The notes: a model not told the origin generated them from the letters alone. DNA of 64,000 nucleotides from Forficula auricularia (GCA_024734495.1 JALMQS010000153.1:7155294-7219293); one strand, 5' to 3'; positions 45,271 through 58,554 are shown, counted from the stretch's first letter. Made by a program: numbers and translations.

Positions 45271-45612
45271 TGAATTCAATACTTGAGTAAAGAAAATAAA
45301 AGATTTTTATTCTACAGTTCCTTTTGAATTATTAATAATTCATTTTCAAGAAACAAATTTTAAATATAGGTATAAATAATTGAAAAGGGAATTAAAATGA
45401 AAGATGATAAAAAAGGGAATCAGGGCTTTAATCCTAGTGGAAAAAAATAGACTGAATAAAACGGAGGTGAGATAATCGAGAGAGGGGATTAAGCTTATAT
45501 CTGGAAAGCAAGAAATCGTAAGTTACCAGAAAAAAATTAAGTTTAGAATCCTTCAAGCTAAAATGAGATCTAATGAGAAATGCAAATTAATACGCTTCTT
45601 TTTAATTATATT

Positions 45613-46205
45613 ATAAGCTGACGTGTTCTGATGTGGCCATCCACTTGACTTTACCATAGAACCTGGCTGCCCCTCACTTATATTTAATATTTAATAAAAT
45701 TATTTATAATCATGTAGAGGAGGGGGGTTAGTTTTTGCTTTTTAGACTTCTGGGATCCCACTGATTATGTATACAAAATTTGGTTGAGTTTGGTCAACTG
45801 GCCAAGATTTTTAATTTTTAACCCCCCTCCAACCGCCTTAATTTTTGGTCGATATGCACAAAAATCTAATCAGCTCTTAATCTCAATCGACCAAAACTAC
45901 GTGTGAAATTTGGTTTCGATATTCACACTAGTTTTTGAGCTAGCTCCTCCACAAAATTTGGTAACGCACAGACTAACAGACAAAACAGACATTTTGACAA
46001 AGAAATTATTATCTCTAAAAATATAATTTTTTCGATGTTCACTTATTAGGGCTTTTTTGTAGAGCAAAATGCCATGGTTTCGCTCAATTTTTTTAATCGA
46101 AATAGTTTCAGCCATTTTTGAGATATTTCGAAAAAAAGAAGGAAAAAAACCACTTTTTTCATGCACGATTACAATACTTGACCATACCCTGTATGGTAAA
46201 GTAAA
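45613..46205 (+). repeat. dispersed repeat family R3, third copy
   Basis: Same layout as 37722-38475 with a shorter middle and a shorter CAGAC run. The overlapping open frames on both strands around 46000 are also found, broken, in the other copies and are not genes. Confidence 0.7.
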
Positions 46206-46399
46206 AATAGAAATTAGAAAGATTGAAAGATATGACTTTCTCCAGGAAACTTCAATTAAAAATTCTACCAAGTGTTTAAAGGATTGGTAATAATTTCAAG
46301 AAAATAAATAGAAGTTAGTTAGATTTTTAAGAAAACACTATATTTTCTTCAAAATTGAACTGGTCCCTCTATTCTATGGTCAATATAATAATAACAATC

Positions 46400-46850
46400 T
46401 CAAAACGTTTATTAGAAATCAAAAAAATTGAAGAAATTCTTTCTTTGTCAATGGAAATTTTACAAAAATATGTAGTTTTAAAAAAAAATATAAAGCAACT
46501 ATAAACAAATAAATGTTTAAAAAATAGACAATGATACATATTGTCTTGGAGATGAAATTACCTTGAATAAAAATAAAAAATATTTAGATATTAGAAAAAA
46601 ATATTTCTTATAATAAATTTATATTTTTTTATTTAAATTCAATATAATTTCATCTCCAATAAAATATGTATCATTCTCTATTTTCAAAATATTTATTTAT
46701 ATAAAATTATATAGTTGCTTTATATTTTATTTTTTAAAGTAACGATTTTTTCAAATTTCCATTGATAAAGGGAACATTTCTTCCGAAACGATTGTATTTT
46801 TAATAAATATTTTCAAATTGTTTCATAAAAGAATCGTAATTATTTATATA
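46400..46850. mobile_element. foldback element, 46.4-kb family
   Basis: Inverted arms (about 46420-46600 and 46625-46850) share GTCAATGGAAATTTTAC / CAAATTTCCATTGATAAAGG, AATATAAAGCAACTATA and ATGATACATATTGTC words. The right arm ends with the module AAATTTCCA, TTGATAA (46762-46768), hairpin, GAAAC (46785-46789), GAT. Only part of the stem I pairing remains here. Confidence 0.65.
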
Positions 46851-47059
46851 CAAAAAACAATCAATAAATTATTTCAAAATAATGAGGACGTATCAGGGTT
46901 GAGGTCAAATCAATCAAACAATTCAAACCTCGCATATATGGTAGCTTTCCCAGTGAGAAACGAGCAATACATTAAGAGCATTGTGGTCGCTTTGAAACTG
47001 AAACTTGATCTTTATATACTTGGATAGAAATAGAGATTTGTGACATTTAAAAAATATAA

Positions 47060-47560
47060 CATGTAAGTATTGTAATTGCCTCCCGGAGTTTTGAGACTTT
47101 GAGAGCTTTTATTTCTGAGGTGAAAAATTTCACATCGTCACTTCTAGGTGAAAGAAATCCTTAATAGTTTGAAACCGGATTTAGAACAAAAAGCGGCTAT
47201 TGTGGTCCCCAGAGGCTAAAAAGTAACCAAAAATACTTTTGAGCGTCTGTATGTTTTGTATGAATATGTATACATATGTATGTACCCCCCTGTGTTTCGC
47301 AACCGTAAGTCTTAGAGCTACGAATTTCAAAATTCAAGCTCGATATGGGATATTTGCAGTACAGCAAGCTTTTGGTTGAAATATAAACACGAGAAGTTGA
47401 CATTTATATGAAAGATTTTTCGTTTTTTGTGATTTTTTCTAAAACGGCTTTAAAGATTTTTTTTAATCGCTATACAATATATCAAGTGCCATAAGTTGTT
47501 AGTCCTGTATATATTTTAATCCGATTGAAATTAGGAAGAAAGTGTAAACTAGGCCTGAAA
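47060..47560 (+). repeat. dispersed repeat family R4
   Basis: The inverted relative of 39290-39600, with GTGGTCCCCAGAGGC, TGTTTCGCAACCGTAAG and GCAGTACAGCAAGC. A short (TATG)-like run is at 47265-47285. Confidence 0.6.
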
Positions 47561-47785
47561 ATTGCTATAATTATTTCAAATGTTGAAGAAACTAATAAAT
47601 GTGAAAGTCGTGTGATGCCCAAACCAGAGGATTAAGATTTATTTACTTAACTTTTTTAATAGAGAATTTTGATAATTTATCCTTATACATTTCTTTTCAA
47701 TAAATTATCTGGAAAAATCGCGTTTTTTTTTAAATTGAAAATATTCCCAAAATATCGTATTTGGCCTTTGGCGGGCCTCTTGATA

Positions 47786-47990
47786 CCCCCCCCCCCCCCC
47801 ACTGTTGACCACTTGCCACCCCAGTGAACCTCTCGCCCGCTTCTAGTCACTCGCCATCCCACTAAACCTATCCCCCTGACCCCCTCGCCCCTGAACTCTC
47901 TCCTTCCCCTCTACAATCTCTCTCCCCCCACCAACCCTCTTCTCCCTTCTGGACCCTCCGCCTCCGATCTGCACCACAATAACTAGGTAT
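47786..47990 (+). repeat. poly-C run and C-rich tract
   Basis: A run of about 15 C is followed by pyrimidine-rich, G-poor sequence, then GTTTCAACTCAATCGGCTGA near 48000. That last word resembles the 3' flanks common in insect repeats. It is comparable to the C-rich tract at 21283-21436. Confidence 0.6.
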
Positions 47991-48067
47991 ACAAAGTTTC
48001 AACTCAATCGGCTGAACGATGCGTGAATAGACAGACACATTAATTTTTATATATAAGATTTCATATA

Positions 48068-49264
48068 CAGTAGACTCTCGACAATTCGAACTCTTCAGCT
48101 GTTAAATTCGATAAATCAAAAAATACTGTGTATTTTGATACGCTGGATAATTACAAATCCTTTTCGTAACAAGAGGGGTTAGAACAGTGGTTCCCAAACT
48201 GGGGGCGAATTGGGTTGTCGGGGGGGCGATAATTGAGTAGGGGGCGATTGGGGGGCGATGAGTATTCAAAGGGGGAAATTAAAATACCCTCACGTGCAAA
48301 GAAATTCCCTTGCGAGTTGTTAAATGTAATTTTCATTCTCAAATATAGATAATGTTAAATTAATATTTTTAGAAAAAATATTTAAATTTCTAAAAGTTAC
48401 AAAGAAACACTGTTGTTAACGCGGCATTTAGAGTATTTTTTTCTTGATAATAATATAATTCTTTTTAATGGTAATATTTTTGAGTAGCAGGCGGTATGTC
48501 CTTTGATGCTGGAACATGCCTTATTTGACAATAGGATGGTGGGACTTTACAATTCCCACTTTTTGAACCTCAATAAATTTAATTTATGTTTGTCATATTT
48601 TGGGGTCGAGATTAAGTCCTGTCGGAAGGCTTTTTAACTGAAGGAAACATCAGATTTCAATAATAAGTTAATTGATTGGGAGTTTTCTAAATTTCGACTT
48701 TGCGTGGGAATTTTTCAAGAGAGTAATTTCTAGAAAATAGGCAGGCTTCAATATTTCGAACCGAATAAAACTGCTTTGGTTCTTTTTATATACGATAATA
48801 AAATTGTTTAAAATAATACAACTGCTTTATTATTTACACTTTATGCATACAATGAAAATGAAAAGGGGGCGATATGGGTTAGTAAACCTCCAGAAAGGGG
48901 CGATGGGCCACAAAAGGTTGGGAACCACTGGGTTAGAACGTTCTATAATTCGAACTATGCCACTTCCCCTCTTTATAATTCAAATTTTTCCTAGCAATGT
49001 TTACTCCACATTTTTTTAATTAGGTATGTTATTATCTATTGCAATGTTAATACATATGTAATTTTTTGTTCTTTTATGTCGTTGTCATTATTTTTACTTT
49101 TTTACTTGAGGCTATAAATAAAATTTATGTAAGCTCATACATATTTTCAAAAACATAATAAAAACTCTTAATAATTCGATTTTTTTCTTCTTGATAATTC
49201 GAAATGTCGATAATTCGAATCTTTCTTATAGTCCCTTGGATTTTGAATTATCGAGAGTCGACAG
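48068..49264. mobile_element. pogo/Tigger-like element split by a hAT MITE
   Basis: CAGTAGACTCTCGACAATTC at the left and GAATTATCGAGAGTCGACAG at the right are inverted termini with TA on both sides (48066-48067 and 49265-49266). ATAATTCGAA words recur subterminally. These are features of Tc1/mariner pogo-type elements. Without the nested hAT (48185-48930) the element would be about 443 bp, so it is non-autonomous. Confidence 0.8.
48185..48930. mobile_element. hAT MITE, long sibling, perfect 8-bp duplication
   Basis: CAGTGGTTCCCAAACTGGGG to AAAAGGTTGGGAACCACTG. GGTTAGAA flanks both sides (48177-48184 and 48931-48938). The left side has four GGGGGCGAT-like units. It belongs to the same family as 17225-17663 and is inserted in the pogo-like element, so it is the younger of the two. 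Confidence 0.93.
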
Positions 49265-49266
49265 TA

Positions 49267-50080
49267 TTTCTTTAGAAGAGAGTATTTGAATCAACAAAAT
49301 TTTAACGTTTTGATTAAACATTTCCTTTGTCGTAATTACGTTCGCTATCCGAAATGCCAACTTGACCCAGTTTTATCACACGTCCTTTTATCCAATTACA
49401 TGATTGTGGTGAAACGTATTTGTTTTTGTTTTTTTATTTTTCGACCCTCCTGCCCCCAATCAAGCTCATTTGCGTTCCTTGCGTTCCTTGATATTGAGCA
49501 TGAGGGGTAGAATTCAATTAAATGTTAATGTAGCTTGTGATCTTTTGTGACATCCTTTGGTAAATATGACTGGATGGGATGAAAAAATAACAACAGACTT
49601 TCTCTCTAGAACGATTTACTTAGCTTAACTGTTTTTTGAATGTTTTTTTTTTTTTTTTTTTATCAAAGAAATTGCAAACTAAATAAAGATAAAAGCGAAA
49701 ACGTTCAATGTAAATAAAATATTTTTACTACTTTTCCGAAAAAGTGAGAGAAAATGGTGAACTTTTTCTTTATTTCCCTTGGATATAGATTGAATGAGAC
49801 TCGAATAGAATCAATAGAGACCACCACTTTGATACGTTTTTTTATTTTTTATTTTTGAAACACCGTCTATTTTTAAAGATTTATTAAACTGTTAATATAG
49901 TAGTCTGTACCAGATGAAAATACAATTTTAGAAGTTTATCTTCATTTTTTTTCTTCCTTTTTTTTTTGGATTCCAATTAATATTAAAATTCAAGACTGGA
50001 AAGATATAGAAAGCTGGTTCTGGTGCCAAAACAAGATTTATTATATGGAAAGTTCTTAAATGATTCTAGTTAATGAGCAG
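49267..50080. other. no gene recognised
   Basis: AT-rich with long T runs (about 49645-49661). The 74-codon frame at 49286-49510 has no recognisable motif. CAGTGGCGTAGCTA at about 50081 may be a DNA-transposon end, without a convincing partner. Confidence 0.35.
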
Positions 50081-50182
50081 TGGCGTAGCTATTAGCCCTA
50101 GTAGGAGGCTCTGTATCCAAGTTTCTTGGGGGGGGGGATTTGTCGGAGAATATAAACAAAAACACTCGTATAAACAAAATAT

Positions 50183-50367
50183 TTTTTTTTTTTTTGGCTT
50201 TTCGGCCTTTCTAGCCATAAGCCTAATTACGATACTAGTTATATTTTTTTTAAATTTGTCTCTACCCCCGGGGTCAGATTTTAGCTGGATGCCTCGAGTC
50301 GGATTCGAACTGGGGTCCCATGGTTAGCTCGCTGTCACTGCTACCGCCTAGCCTATCTGACCCCCCC
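50183..50367 (-). mobile_element. SINE family A, complete minus-strand copy
   Basis: The reverse complement of 213-416 in full order: T-run, GGCTTTTCGGCCTTTCTAGC, CATAAGCCTAATTACGATAC, B-box complement GGATTCGAACTGGGGTCC, and the GGGGGG head. The perfect 12-bp duplication TAAACAAAATAT flanks it (50171-50182 and 50368-50379). High similarity to the first copy suggests recent activity. Confidence 0.92.
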
Positions 50368-50380
50368 TAAACAAAATATA

Positions 50381-52815
50381 TTTGAAAATAATAAAAACAA
50401 CAATACAAATTAAAAAACTTAACTCTACAAAAAATTTTCTAGATGTTAATAAAAAGGTAGTTGTCTAGGTATTTTTTCTTTAAAAATATTTCAACTCTGT
50501 TTTAATTTCGGAGGTTTTCAAATGCCTATATGGTACTTCTCCGAAACGGAATAATTATAGAGTTCTGGCGAAGTGTTTTATTATGAATGAAGTATGAATA
50601 ATTATTTATTTATCTCAGTGTTGATGAAGTAAAGCTATGAATTTTTAACTCAAGTACATAAAAGGATAATATTTTACGATTTTTTTTGCTTACGCATATT
50701 AAGGCCCCTCTATCTCGGAAGCCCTGGCCCATTGCTACAACTACTACAAACTAAATTTTATATTTAGTTTAAAATTAAAACCTGATTAGATTGGTTGAAA
50801 TTAGACCCTAAATTAAAAGGGTCTATGATTAAAAAATTTAAAATTAATGAATTTTTTTACGAAGAACCCAAGAAAGCTAAATATTTAGGTCTAAATTAAA
50901 TATACAACTATTTCATAGTAGATTTTTTTTAACATTCAAATGAATAAATAAAGAAAAAATGTAAATATTTCTTATGCAGGTTTCGAAAAATATCTTTTTG
51001 CTATGTAATAATATGTACTTCTAGATCTTTTGATCGATCTATGTCAAATTTTATTCATAGCCCTTTAAGACTTTACTAGAATGATGTTCCTCGTAAAAAT
51101 GATAGTTATCTAAATTAGAGGGAAGGGATAATTTGAAATTATAAAATATGCAAAGTCTGAAAAAATCCATATAGCTATACTTTTATATATACATTTAATT
51201 TTTAATTTTAATTGAAGAAAAAACTGAAATCTATTTCGAGACTTGGTACGTTAGAGCCACCCTATTAAATATACTATAAGCTATTAAAAACTTAATTTTT
51301 TAATTTAATTATTTTGAAATAAATTCATTTCCTTAATTAATTTGAATATATAAATTATTTGTAATTACTAAATAATTTGTTTAATTTAATAATTATTTTG
51401 AAATTGAAAAGTACTTCTTTACTTATTTCTACCTTTATCATGACCACGCCTTAAAATCTTAATAAAATCATTCAAAAAAAGTTCATTTCTATAATTTTTG
51501 AACCGGAAGTTCTAAAACTAAAAATCTTATCAGTTTTCCGCATTATGCCCACTAGAGTGGTCATTATTTAGGGTATTTTCGAATTTTTACGCTGACAGGG
51601 GCTCATATGATTCGAGATAAATAAAATAAAAAAATCACCCAAGTTTCAAGTCTCCATCTCAATTTTAATCTGTGCCGTACAGCGATGCAAGTTTCCCATC
51701 TAAATAACATGGGGTTTATGACATTGAATGATCAAATTTTCATTCCGGCCAAAAAATGGTTCAAAAAATTGGAAACTCTGTAGACATTATCCTTGTAATA
51801 GAAGCTATCCCTCAGAATTTTTACAGATTTTTAGCTATTATAATTTTGGAGTAACAGCTAGATAAAATTCTGCTATATCCTAATGTAATTAAGTTATAGT
51901 TATAGTAAGTTAATATTTTATTTCAAGTTTATATCCTTTCTTGTCTTAATTACGTATTATTTCATTTAAATACCCAACTATTAAATTTAACCATTCCACT
52001 ATTTTACTCAAATAACAATATTTTTTATAATTTACTTATTGGTTGCTTGGTTATTCAAATAGCGGCATCTTAACTATTAATATATCTAGAGTTGCTTCAA
52101 AAATATGAGAATTCTTAAAATACGTATGTCATTTATTCATATTGAACAGAGATCGATTTCGCCATAATCAACTTCACCATCTATTCATATCAAATATAAT
52201 TTCTTAACTATAAATATATCGTTTTTTCAATGTGGATGGCTAGAGCATCTTATTTTTGAAGAATTCAATAATAATAATATAAAATTTATTAATTTTCTAA
52301 TAAATATCAAATGTCTAGTACTATACTTTTAATAATCCCAGGGCTTATATTTACTATTGGATTGAAATGAAAAATGTTTCTTTCGATTAACAGCTAAATC
52401 CCTTTTCTCACTATCAAGGCTACATAGTTTGATGGATGACAACGATAATCGGGGCTTCCTCAGATCTAATATGACAAGCTATATAAAAGATTTTTTGGTG
52501 ACATAAGTTGTGTGAATTTGTTGACAAAGCTTGTTAGGCCTTGCGTTTGACACATTCACATCTGATAAACATTGGCCCGGTGTATATACATTGGATCAGC
52601 ACCAGGCACCCACATAATACTATTTGATATGCGAGGGATGGATTTTTTTCAACATACTGAAACTTTAGTCCAAATAATATAGATTTATACTATTCTAGAA
52701 TTTATTATTTCGAAAAACTAAAAGTGTCAAGACAGAGGAATGTAAAATTTACAGATTGAAAATTTATATAAGTGAAAGTAAAAAAAGAAGTATAAATTAA
52801 TGCAATTGAAAAAAA
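50381..52815. other. AT-rich stretch, nothing recognised
   Basis: About 2.4 kb without arrays, paired ends or coding frames above background. The 52370-52640 segment is somewhat GC-richer and unique within the window. Confidence 0.4.
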
Positions 52816-53404
52816 AATTGGTTTGACGAGAGTAGCAGAGTTTTCAATTCATGAGGAAAAATCAATGAAGTTGCCTGATGCAAATAAACATATACATCAT
52901 ATTAAGAATATATATAATAGTGGCGGGCGGTGACTTTTCAGCCAGAGGATGCTGTCCAAAAAAGAACCCTTTATTTTTGAAAATGGTATTTTATTATTCA
53001 CAAAATTCATCGATAACCGCTTAATATAATTTTTTCAAATTTCACAATAGATTTTTTTGTTCATTTGATATTAAAGACAGAGCGAACAGGCTATCTTCAC
53101 TTTGACTACTTCCAGGGCCAAGTAAAAATAATCCACCTTTCTAACTTAGAGGATCTGTCTAAGTACTTTCAATAAATATTTTTTTAATTGCTATAAAATA
53201 ATTAATTGGGATCTAAAAAATTACGATACCTATGGTTTGCGTATATGGCTTGCACTTAGCCTCTTTGTTTTTATTAATATTTTATCTACGTAATTATAAA
53301 AAAATTTTGACGTTCTCATAATAATGTATTAAAAAATCATTTTATTAGTTTTTTTTTAATTTTCGAGTATCCAGTTTTTTTTATTTTGATTGTACAAAAA
53401 TAGA

Positions 53405-53630
53405 TGTTCAGTAGGGACGCGTCGTACGGTAGTCTTCCCATTAACTGATATGCCAATTCAGTTGTCTAAATATAAGGGTTCCCAGGATCGAGTTGTGGCT
53501 ATGAAATGACCGGGCTGGCAACCAGCGTGCTTGTCGCGACAGGTTTGAATATGCTCGTGTCTGGTGACACTTCTCCGACCCTCTGCTGACTAGGCAAGCC
53601 TTCGGGTCAGTTTGTCTGTAAAACACTTTT
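53405..53630. other. GC-richer block, unassigned
   Basis: GGGACGCGTCGTACGG, CGGGCTGGCAACCAGCGTGC and CTTCTCCGACCCTCTG stand out from the AT-rich flanks. The minus frame 53441-53626 (61 codons) spans it, without motifs. It could be the remnant of an element or a short unique region. No repeat partner is in the window. Confidence 0.3.
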
Positions 53631-54089
53631 ATAATAAAGTAGACAAAATAATATATTAATCAAAAAAAGCGGCTAAGTGAAATCAAATACTTTTGCCAAA
53701 ACATCTTTTAGTTCATCATTCACAATTAATTTTTTATTCAATTTATAGATTTTAAATGAAAGTCAGACGTCGAGTATCTTCATGTAAACTAATTTACTTT
53801 CAACCTCATAAAATCATAGTAATTTTCATAAGATTGGGAAAATGATTCAAATATGAAATCTGGAAAATTCTATTCATATTCTAACGTTAACAAGTTTCTT
53901 AAATTTTAAATTAAATCTAAGCTAAATAAATCTATACGAGATTCATATATGAAACGGTATGAAGATACTCTTGAAGTTCTGAGATTTTAGGGATGCGATA
54001 TCCACAGCATTCATGGACCGAACGCTACTGATATATATAGATAGAAATATATATATAAATTTGGAAAGAGAGGAATTCATCCATTAAAG

Positions 54090-54508
54090 CAGGGGTCGGG
54101 GAACTTTTTTAGCCATTACCCCAAAATATTTTTGCCTAGGTCGCTGTTAACCCTACATTCTAAAAAGCAAAAAAAAAGCAAGGTAAATGTATATTATTTA
54201 TTATTTATTGAATTAATTGGAATTTACATGAAAACTAAACTATCTGTAAGTAAATAAAAATTGTAAACATTAACATAATTCAAACGCTTTTACGTTTTAG
54301 AAAAATGACGTTGTTTCATTTTCGCTAAAATGACTTCAAAAGTGGGACTTTTTGACGTGAGCGCAATTTAAATACAGTCCTCGGCTATCAAAGTAAAAAT
54401 ACTATAATAGTTTATAAAATAGAAAATTTAAAAAAATGTCCTTATTACCTCCGAAAGTTTCATTTTTACCCCATTTGAGGTAATTTACCCCGAGTTCCCC
54501 GACCGCTG
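54090..54508. mobile_element. hAT MITE with perfect 8-bp duplication
   Basis: CAGGGGTCGGGGAACTTTTT at the left and CGAGTTCCCCGACCGCTG at the right are inverted. CATTAAAG flanks it at 54082-54089 and 54509-54516. Length is 419 bp with no transposase. The TIR sequence differs from the 17.2/48.2-kb family. Confidence 0.92.
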
Positions 54509-54814
54509 CATTAAAGGAAGCATCTGTCGAATAAAAACTCCCAATTGTAGAAAACAATGTCGGCTTTAATTATATAATGCCATCTTCAGTTCTAATGAGC
54601 TATAATGAGCATAAAATGCATGAATATCAATTCAAAACAAAATAAATTATATAAAAAAATAATTAGTTCTTACAATATTTGCAAACTCAATACATTGAGT
54701 TCAGACAGATTTGCTATGTATTATTAAATACACAATTATAAATAACATATAAAATATGTAGATTGATCTATATATTATATAGGTATATGTATCTAGTTTT
54801 TTCTTAGTGACTAT

Positions 54815-54990
54815 ATTTTTCGAAAGTTTGGTCTTTTTAATTGGAAATATTGAATATGTTATTTCTCATGGGTTCAAATACCCGATTGGATATTTTCGTT
54901 TTGTTGTGTTAGTGAGCTGATCACATAACAAACTAATTTATTTACCTAATTAGTTGTTATATGACAGATCAAATTATCTACCCAAAACAC
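54815..54990 (-). mobile_element. decayed copy of the 37.3-kb hammerhead-like family
   Basis: Shares CATGGGTTCAAATACCCG and the GATTGGAT continuation with 25455-25480. The ribozyme-like box and hairpin are no longer recognisable (TTCGAAAGTTTGGTC remains). Confidence 0.45.
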
Positions 54991-55217
54991 CCCTAACCCA
55001 TGACTTTCATTGTAATCGTACGAGGCGTTTCCGAGAAGCCAATTCTATACATAGGTATATATAGTTATATAAATCTGTTTTAAGTGTCCAAATTCGATTT
55101 TAAAAAGCAGTATTTTTTTGAAATAATTGATATTTGAAAAATGTCTTTTAAAAACTTTTAGAGAAAATCAATTAAATGAATTTTTACTATTATCATTTCC
55201 GTCCATAGTGTGTATTA

Positions 55218-55556
55218 ATTTGAAAGTTTTTAATGGGAAATAGGACAAGTTTTTTGAATGATTTTTTTTATTTTTCATCCAACGTTTCGATAACTTTGCC
55301 AACTTCTTCAGGGCTTCAAATAGTTAAATCACACATTCGTCTAAAGTAGGTACATTATTTTCTTTTATCTCCATTCTGATGGTCTTCAATGTACGGAGAT
55401 AAAAGAAAATAATGTACCTACTTTAGACGAATGTGTGATTTAACTATTTGAAGTCCTATAAAGAAGTCGACAAAGTCGACGAAACGTTGGTTGAAAAAAT
55501 ATAACAAAAATCACACAAAAAATCTTGCTCTTATTTCTCATTATAAACTTTCAAAA
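55218..55556. mobile_element. foldback element with hammerhead-like modules
   Basis: The arms share TTGAAAGTTTTTAATGGGAA, ACACATTCGTCTAAAGTAGG and GTACATTATTTTCTTTTATC with their complements, around a loop at about 55375-55395. On the minus strand the left arm has CCTGAAGAAG, GAAACGTTGG. On the plus strand the right arm has a perfect GTCGACAAAGTCGAC hairpin followed by GAAACGTTGG (about 55466-55490). The first box is CTGAAGA or worse, and stem I is short. Confidence 0.6.
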
Positions 55557-56139
55557 TAAAATTTTACAATAAAGTAAAGAAAATTTTTTGAATCTTTTTA
55601 AAATTTAAAATATAAAATTCAAGGTTATAAATATTATATTTTAAAATTTAAAAAGTTTCAAAATTTTTTCAAAATTTTCTTTATTTAAAATGTTTCACCA
55701 AGAACCCAGACCATTCTCCCTTTATCAAAATAAATGTTTACCTTTATTTATTTATTTTTGTTAATCACATTATTATAAAATTATTTTTGATTTAATTAAC
55801 TTTAAAAATATAATATTATCAATTATTGTGTGTAAGTAGAGATACTAAGTGAAAGTCAAGAGAGTTTGCGTTCAACATAACAAATATTTTTATCAAGTGA
55901 AAGACGTTTCGGTTTCTATTTTTAAAGTCAGTTAATGGAACAACTCTAGTATTTTCATATCCAAATGCAAGAATAAATTATGATTCGTCAAGCCACGATC
56001 CATGCATGCATTTCGAAACGGGAATGCGCTGACTTATTGATTCTCGCCTTTTTCTTTTATTCAACCTCGAGGCTTTTTTCTATTCTAGGGTCTAAATATA
56101 AACAACATTCCTAATGAAAATTAAATGTATTTATAAATA

Positions 56140-56900
56140 AAATTTTAAGAAAAAAATAAAACAGACTTCAAAAAATTCAAATGCAACAAATAAAACACAC
56201 TAAAAGGTATAAAACAATTATTATCTTATTTAGTTACAACTAATCGACGAAATATTAACATGAAATTACTTTTTGAAGTCGGTTCCAAACAAACTATACC
56301 TATAAGCGAGCATACCCTCAAACGTACTAAGTAAGATCCGTCGAGTGCGATTCATAAAAGGTATATGTATCGCACTCGACGGATCTTGCACTAGTACGTT
56401 TGGAGAGATATGCTCGCTTATAGATATAGTTTGTTTGGCATTCTACATAAAAAAGTAATTTCATGTTAATATTTCGTCGTTTAGTTGTAACTAAATAAGA
56501 TAATAATTATTTTATACCTTTTTAGTGTATTTTATTTGTTGTATTTAATTTTTTTGAAGTCGGTTTTATTTTTTCTTAAAAATTATTTTTATTTTTCTCT
56601 TTTTAGTGATGTTATTAATAGTGATCATATAATCAGAACTTGACTAAATTAATTTGGCACCATTCCTAAGATACCCCATTTCCAATAAAAAAAGAATCAT
56701 CGAAATCGGTTCATAAACAAAAAAGTTAGGCCTGAACAAACCTAACAAAAAAGGTCTAATACCAATAAAAAAATGGGACCAATCGGAAGACTGAACCCAA
56801 TGCAAAAAAAACGGTTCACAATCGGCGGAGATATGAGGTAATATAGATGAAAGAAAAAAAAAATTCAGTCGAATAGAGAACCTCCTCCTTTTTTAAAGTC
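56140..56900. mobile_element. foldback element of the 'GAAGTCGG' family, larger copy
   Basis: The arms (about 56145-56360 and 56364-56590) are inverted, with CGCACTCGACGGATCTT at the centre. The right flank continues with GTGATCATATAATCAGAACT, matching 8990-9030 inverted, and ends with CCTCCTCCTTTTTTAAAGTC near 56884. That last motif also occurs, from general knowledge, in 3' regions of insect LINEs, so a LINE-derived origin is possible. Confidence 0.65.
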
Positions 56901-57128
56901 GGTTTAAAAAAATGTCAAAATTAAATAGAACTCTAATTCATGGAAACGTAAATGAAGAGAAAAATTAAATAATTAAGCAGCATCCTGGGATCCTTTATGA
57001 ACTTAATTAAATTATAATTTTTCGATATACCATACACTGTACCTAGGTATACAAGACTTTCATATAGAGCGAAAACTTGTGAATAACTCATATTTTTATC
57101 CAAATAGCTTATCCTTTTTTTTAGATAT

Positions 57129-57578
57129 TTCTCAAATAAGCTGATGTGATCATTCATATGACTTTACCATACATCTGGCCCCTCATAATATATTTATCCG
57201 ATTGTTATTAAAGAATTGTATCGTTTATACTATTATAGTATATACCTACAATAAAACAATTGCAATACAAAGAGAAAATTTTTGAAAATGATTTTCCTCA
57301 TAATTTCTACGAACGATGAAAAAATTAAGATCTGGGAAGTGAAGGGGGGGATCAAAAATATTTTTAAACAAAAACCTAAGAAAGTTGATATTTACAATAG
57401 AAGAGTCTCGTAATTAAAAGGCGCTATATTAATCAATATGAATGGGTCCAAAATTAAGAGGGGGGGGGTGGGGTGTTCTTCGTAAATAAATATAAATTAT
57501 TTTACTAAATATTAAATATAAGAGAAAGGCCAGGGGGATGGTAAAATCACGTAGATGGCCATATCAGCTTATTTTTAT
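57129..57578. mobile_element. 450-bp TIR element
   Basis: AATAAGCTGATGTGATCATT through TGACTTTACCATACAT at the left is inverted as GATGGTAAAATCACGTAGAT then GGCCATATCAGCTTATT at the right, about 45 bp of terminal repeat. Related single ends are at 16575-16600 and 37722/45613. A G-run (57461-57470) lies inside. No frame is present and the superfamily is unassigned. Confidence 0.65.
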
Positions 57579-57579
57579 T

Positions 57580-58550
57580 TATATGTTATGCCAGAAGGGT
57601 TGTTATTATCCCCCCAAAAACAGCACTAGATTGGATGCCATTTGAGGTGAATCCCTTTGAAATATCGTCACTGTTAAATCAAAATTTCGTATGTAAAAAT
57701 TAGCAAAAAAATTTTATTGAAGAAAGATACTTATACATATTTGTTAGCTACATCTGCTCTCAAATTTGTCTATGTTATCAGGTGATAGAAATCAAGTTAC
57801 AGATTAAAAACAAAACGCCAGAGGTATTAAATATTAGGGTTAATACAAAATGAAAACAGAGCTACTGAGAGTGTTTATTTTTACACACGAGATTTTGAAA
57901 TAACAGCGACGATATGTAAACGCGATAAAAAGAGTGAGAGAGGGTTCGATTCGTACCAAAGGGATGAAAAAAAAACCTTGTGACTATAATTTAAAAAATT
58001 TCATTCAATCTCGGATCTAATACGTGACAATCTGATGTGGATTTCCTTAGAAAATTTAAAATCTATTTCTATCTACAAATTTATAGAGCCAAATTAAATT
58101 TTAAGGATGTTAAAATTGAATTTTTAAAGTCAATTGATATAAGGCCTCTAGACATTTCAAACATATATTCTTAAGCTAGCAAATTATTGATGGTTTCCTA
58201 TTTATATATATTTGATTAATCTTCAAAATTTGGAAACAAAATAACGAAAACACAAGGGCAGTGATAAAGCCTAATTTGAGGTTAAAGGTCGCACCGCGCC
58301 CTCTCATGGAAGTTCAAAGGGCACGAAAGGATTAATATGTATTAAATCTTCTTCACATAGATACACACGGTCACACGCTATTCACAGCGAGAGGCAAGTC
58401 TTTTAACAAATTTGAACGCTCTGGTCTAATAAAAGTGAGCACCTTATTAAAGTGGCCTCTTTAACTACGGGTAAAACTATAGACAACTAACGTCGAATTT
58501 AACCTAATATTTGTGCATAAAAATAAATAAAATGATTTAAAATATTCTTT
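57580..58550. other. no gene recognised
   Basis: AT-rich, with a short GC-richer patch at 58270-58320. No paired ends or arrays were seen. Confidence 0.35.
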
Positions 58551-58554
58551 AGAA

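Noticed and set aside
45897..46290. 124-codon and 73-codon overlapping frames as genes
   Set aside because: They sit in the R3 repeat, and the homologous frames are broken in the 37.7- and 14.2-kb copies.
50081..50760. DNA transposon from CAGTGGCGTAGCTA to CCCATTGCTACAAC
   Set aside because: The putative right end matches the left only weakly and I found no target duplication.
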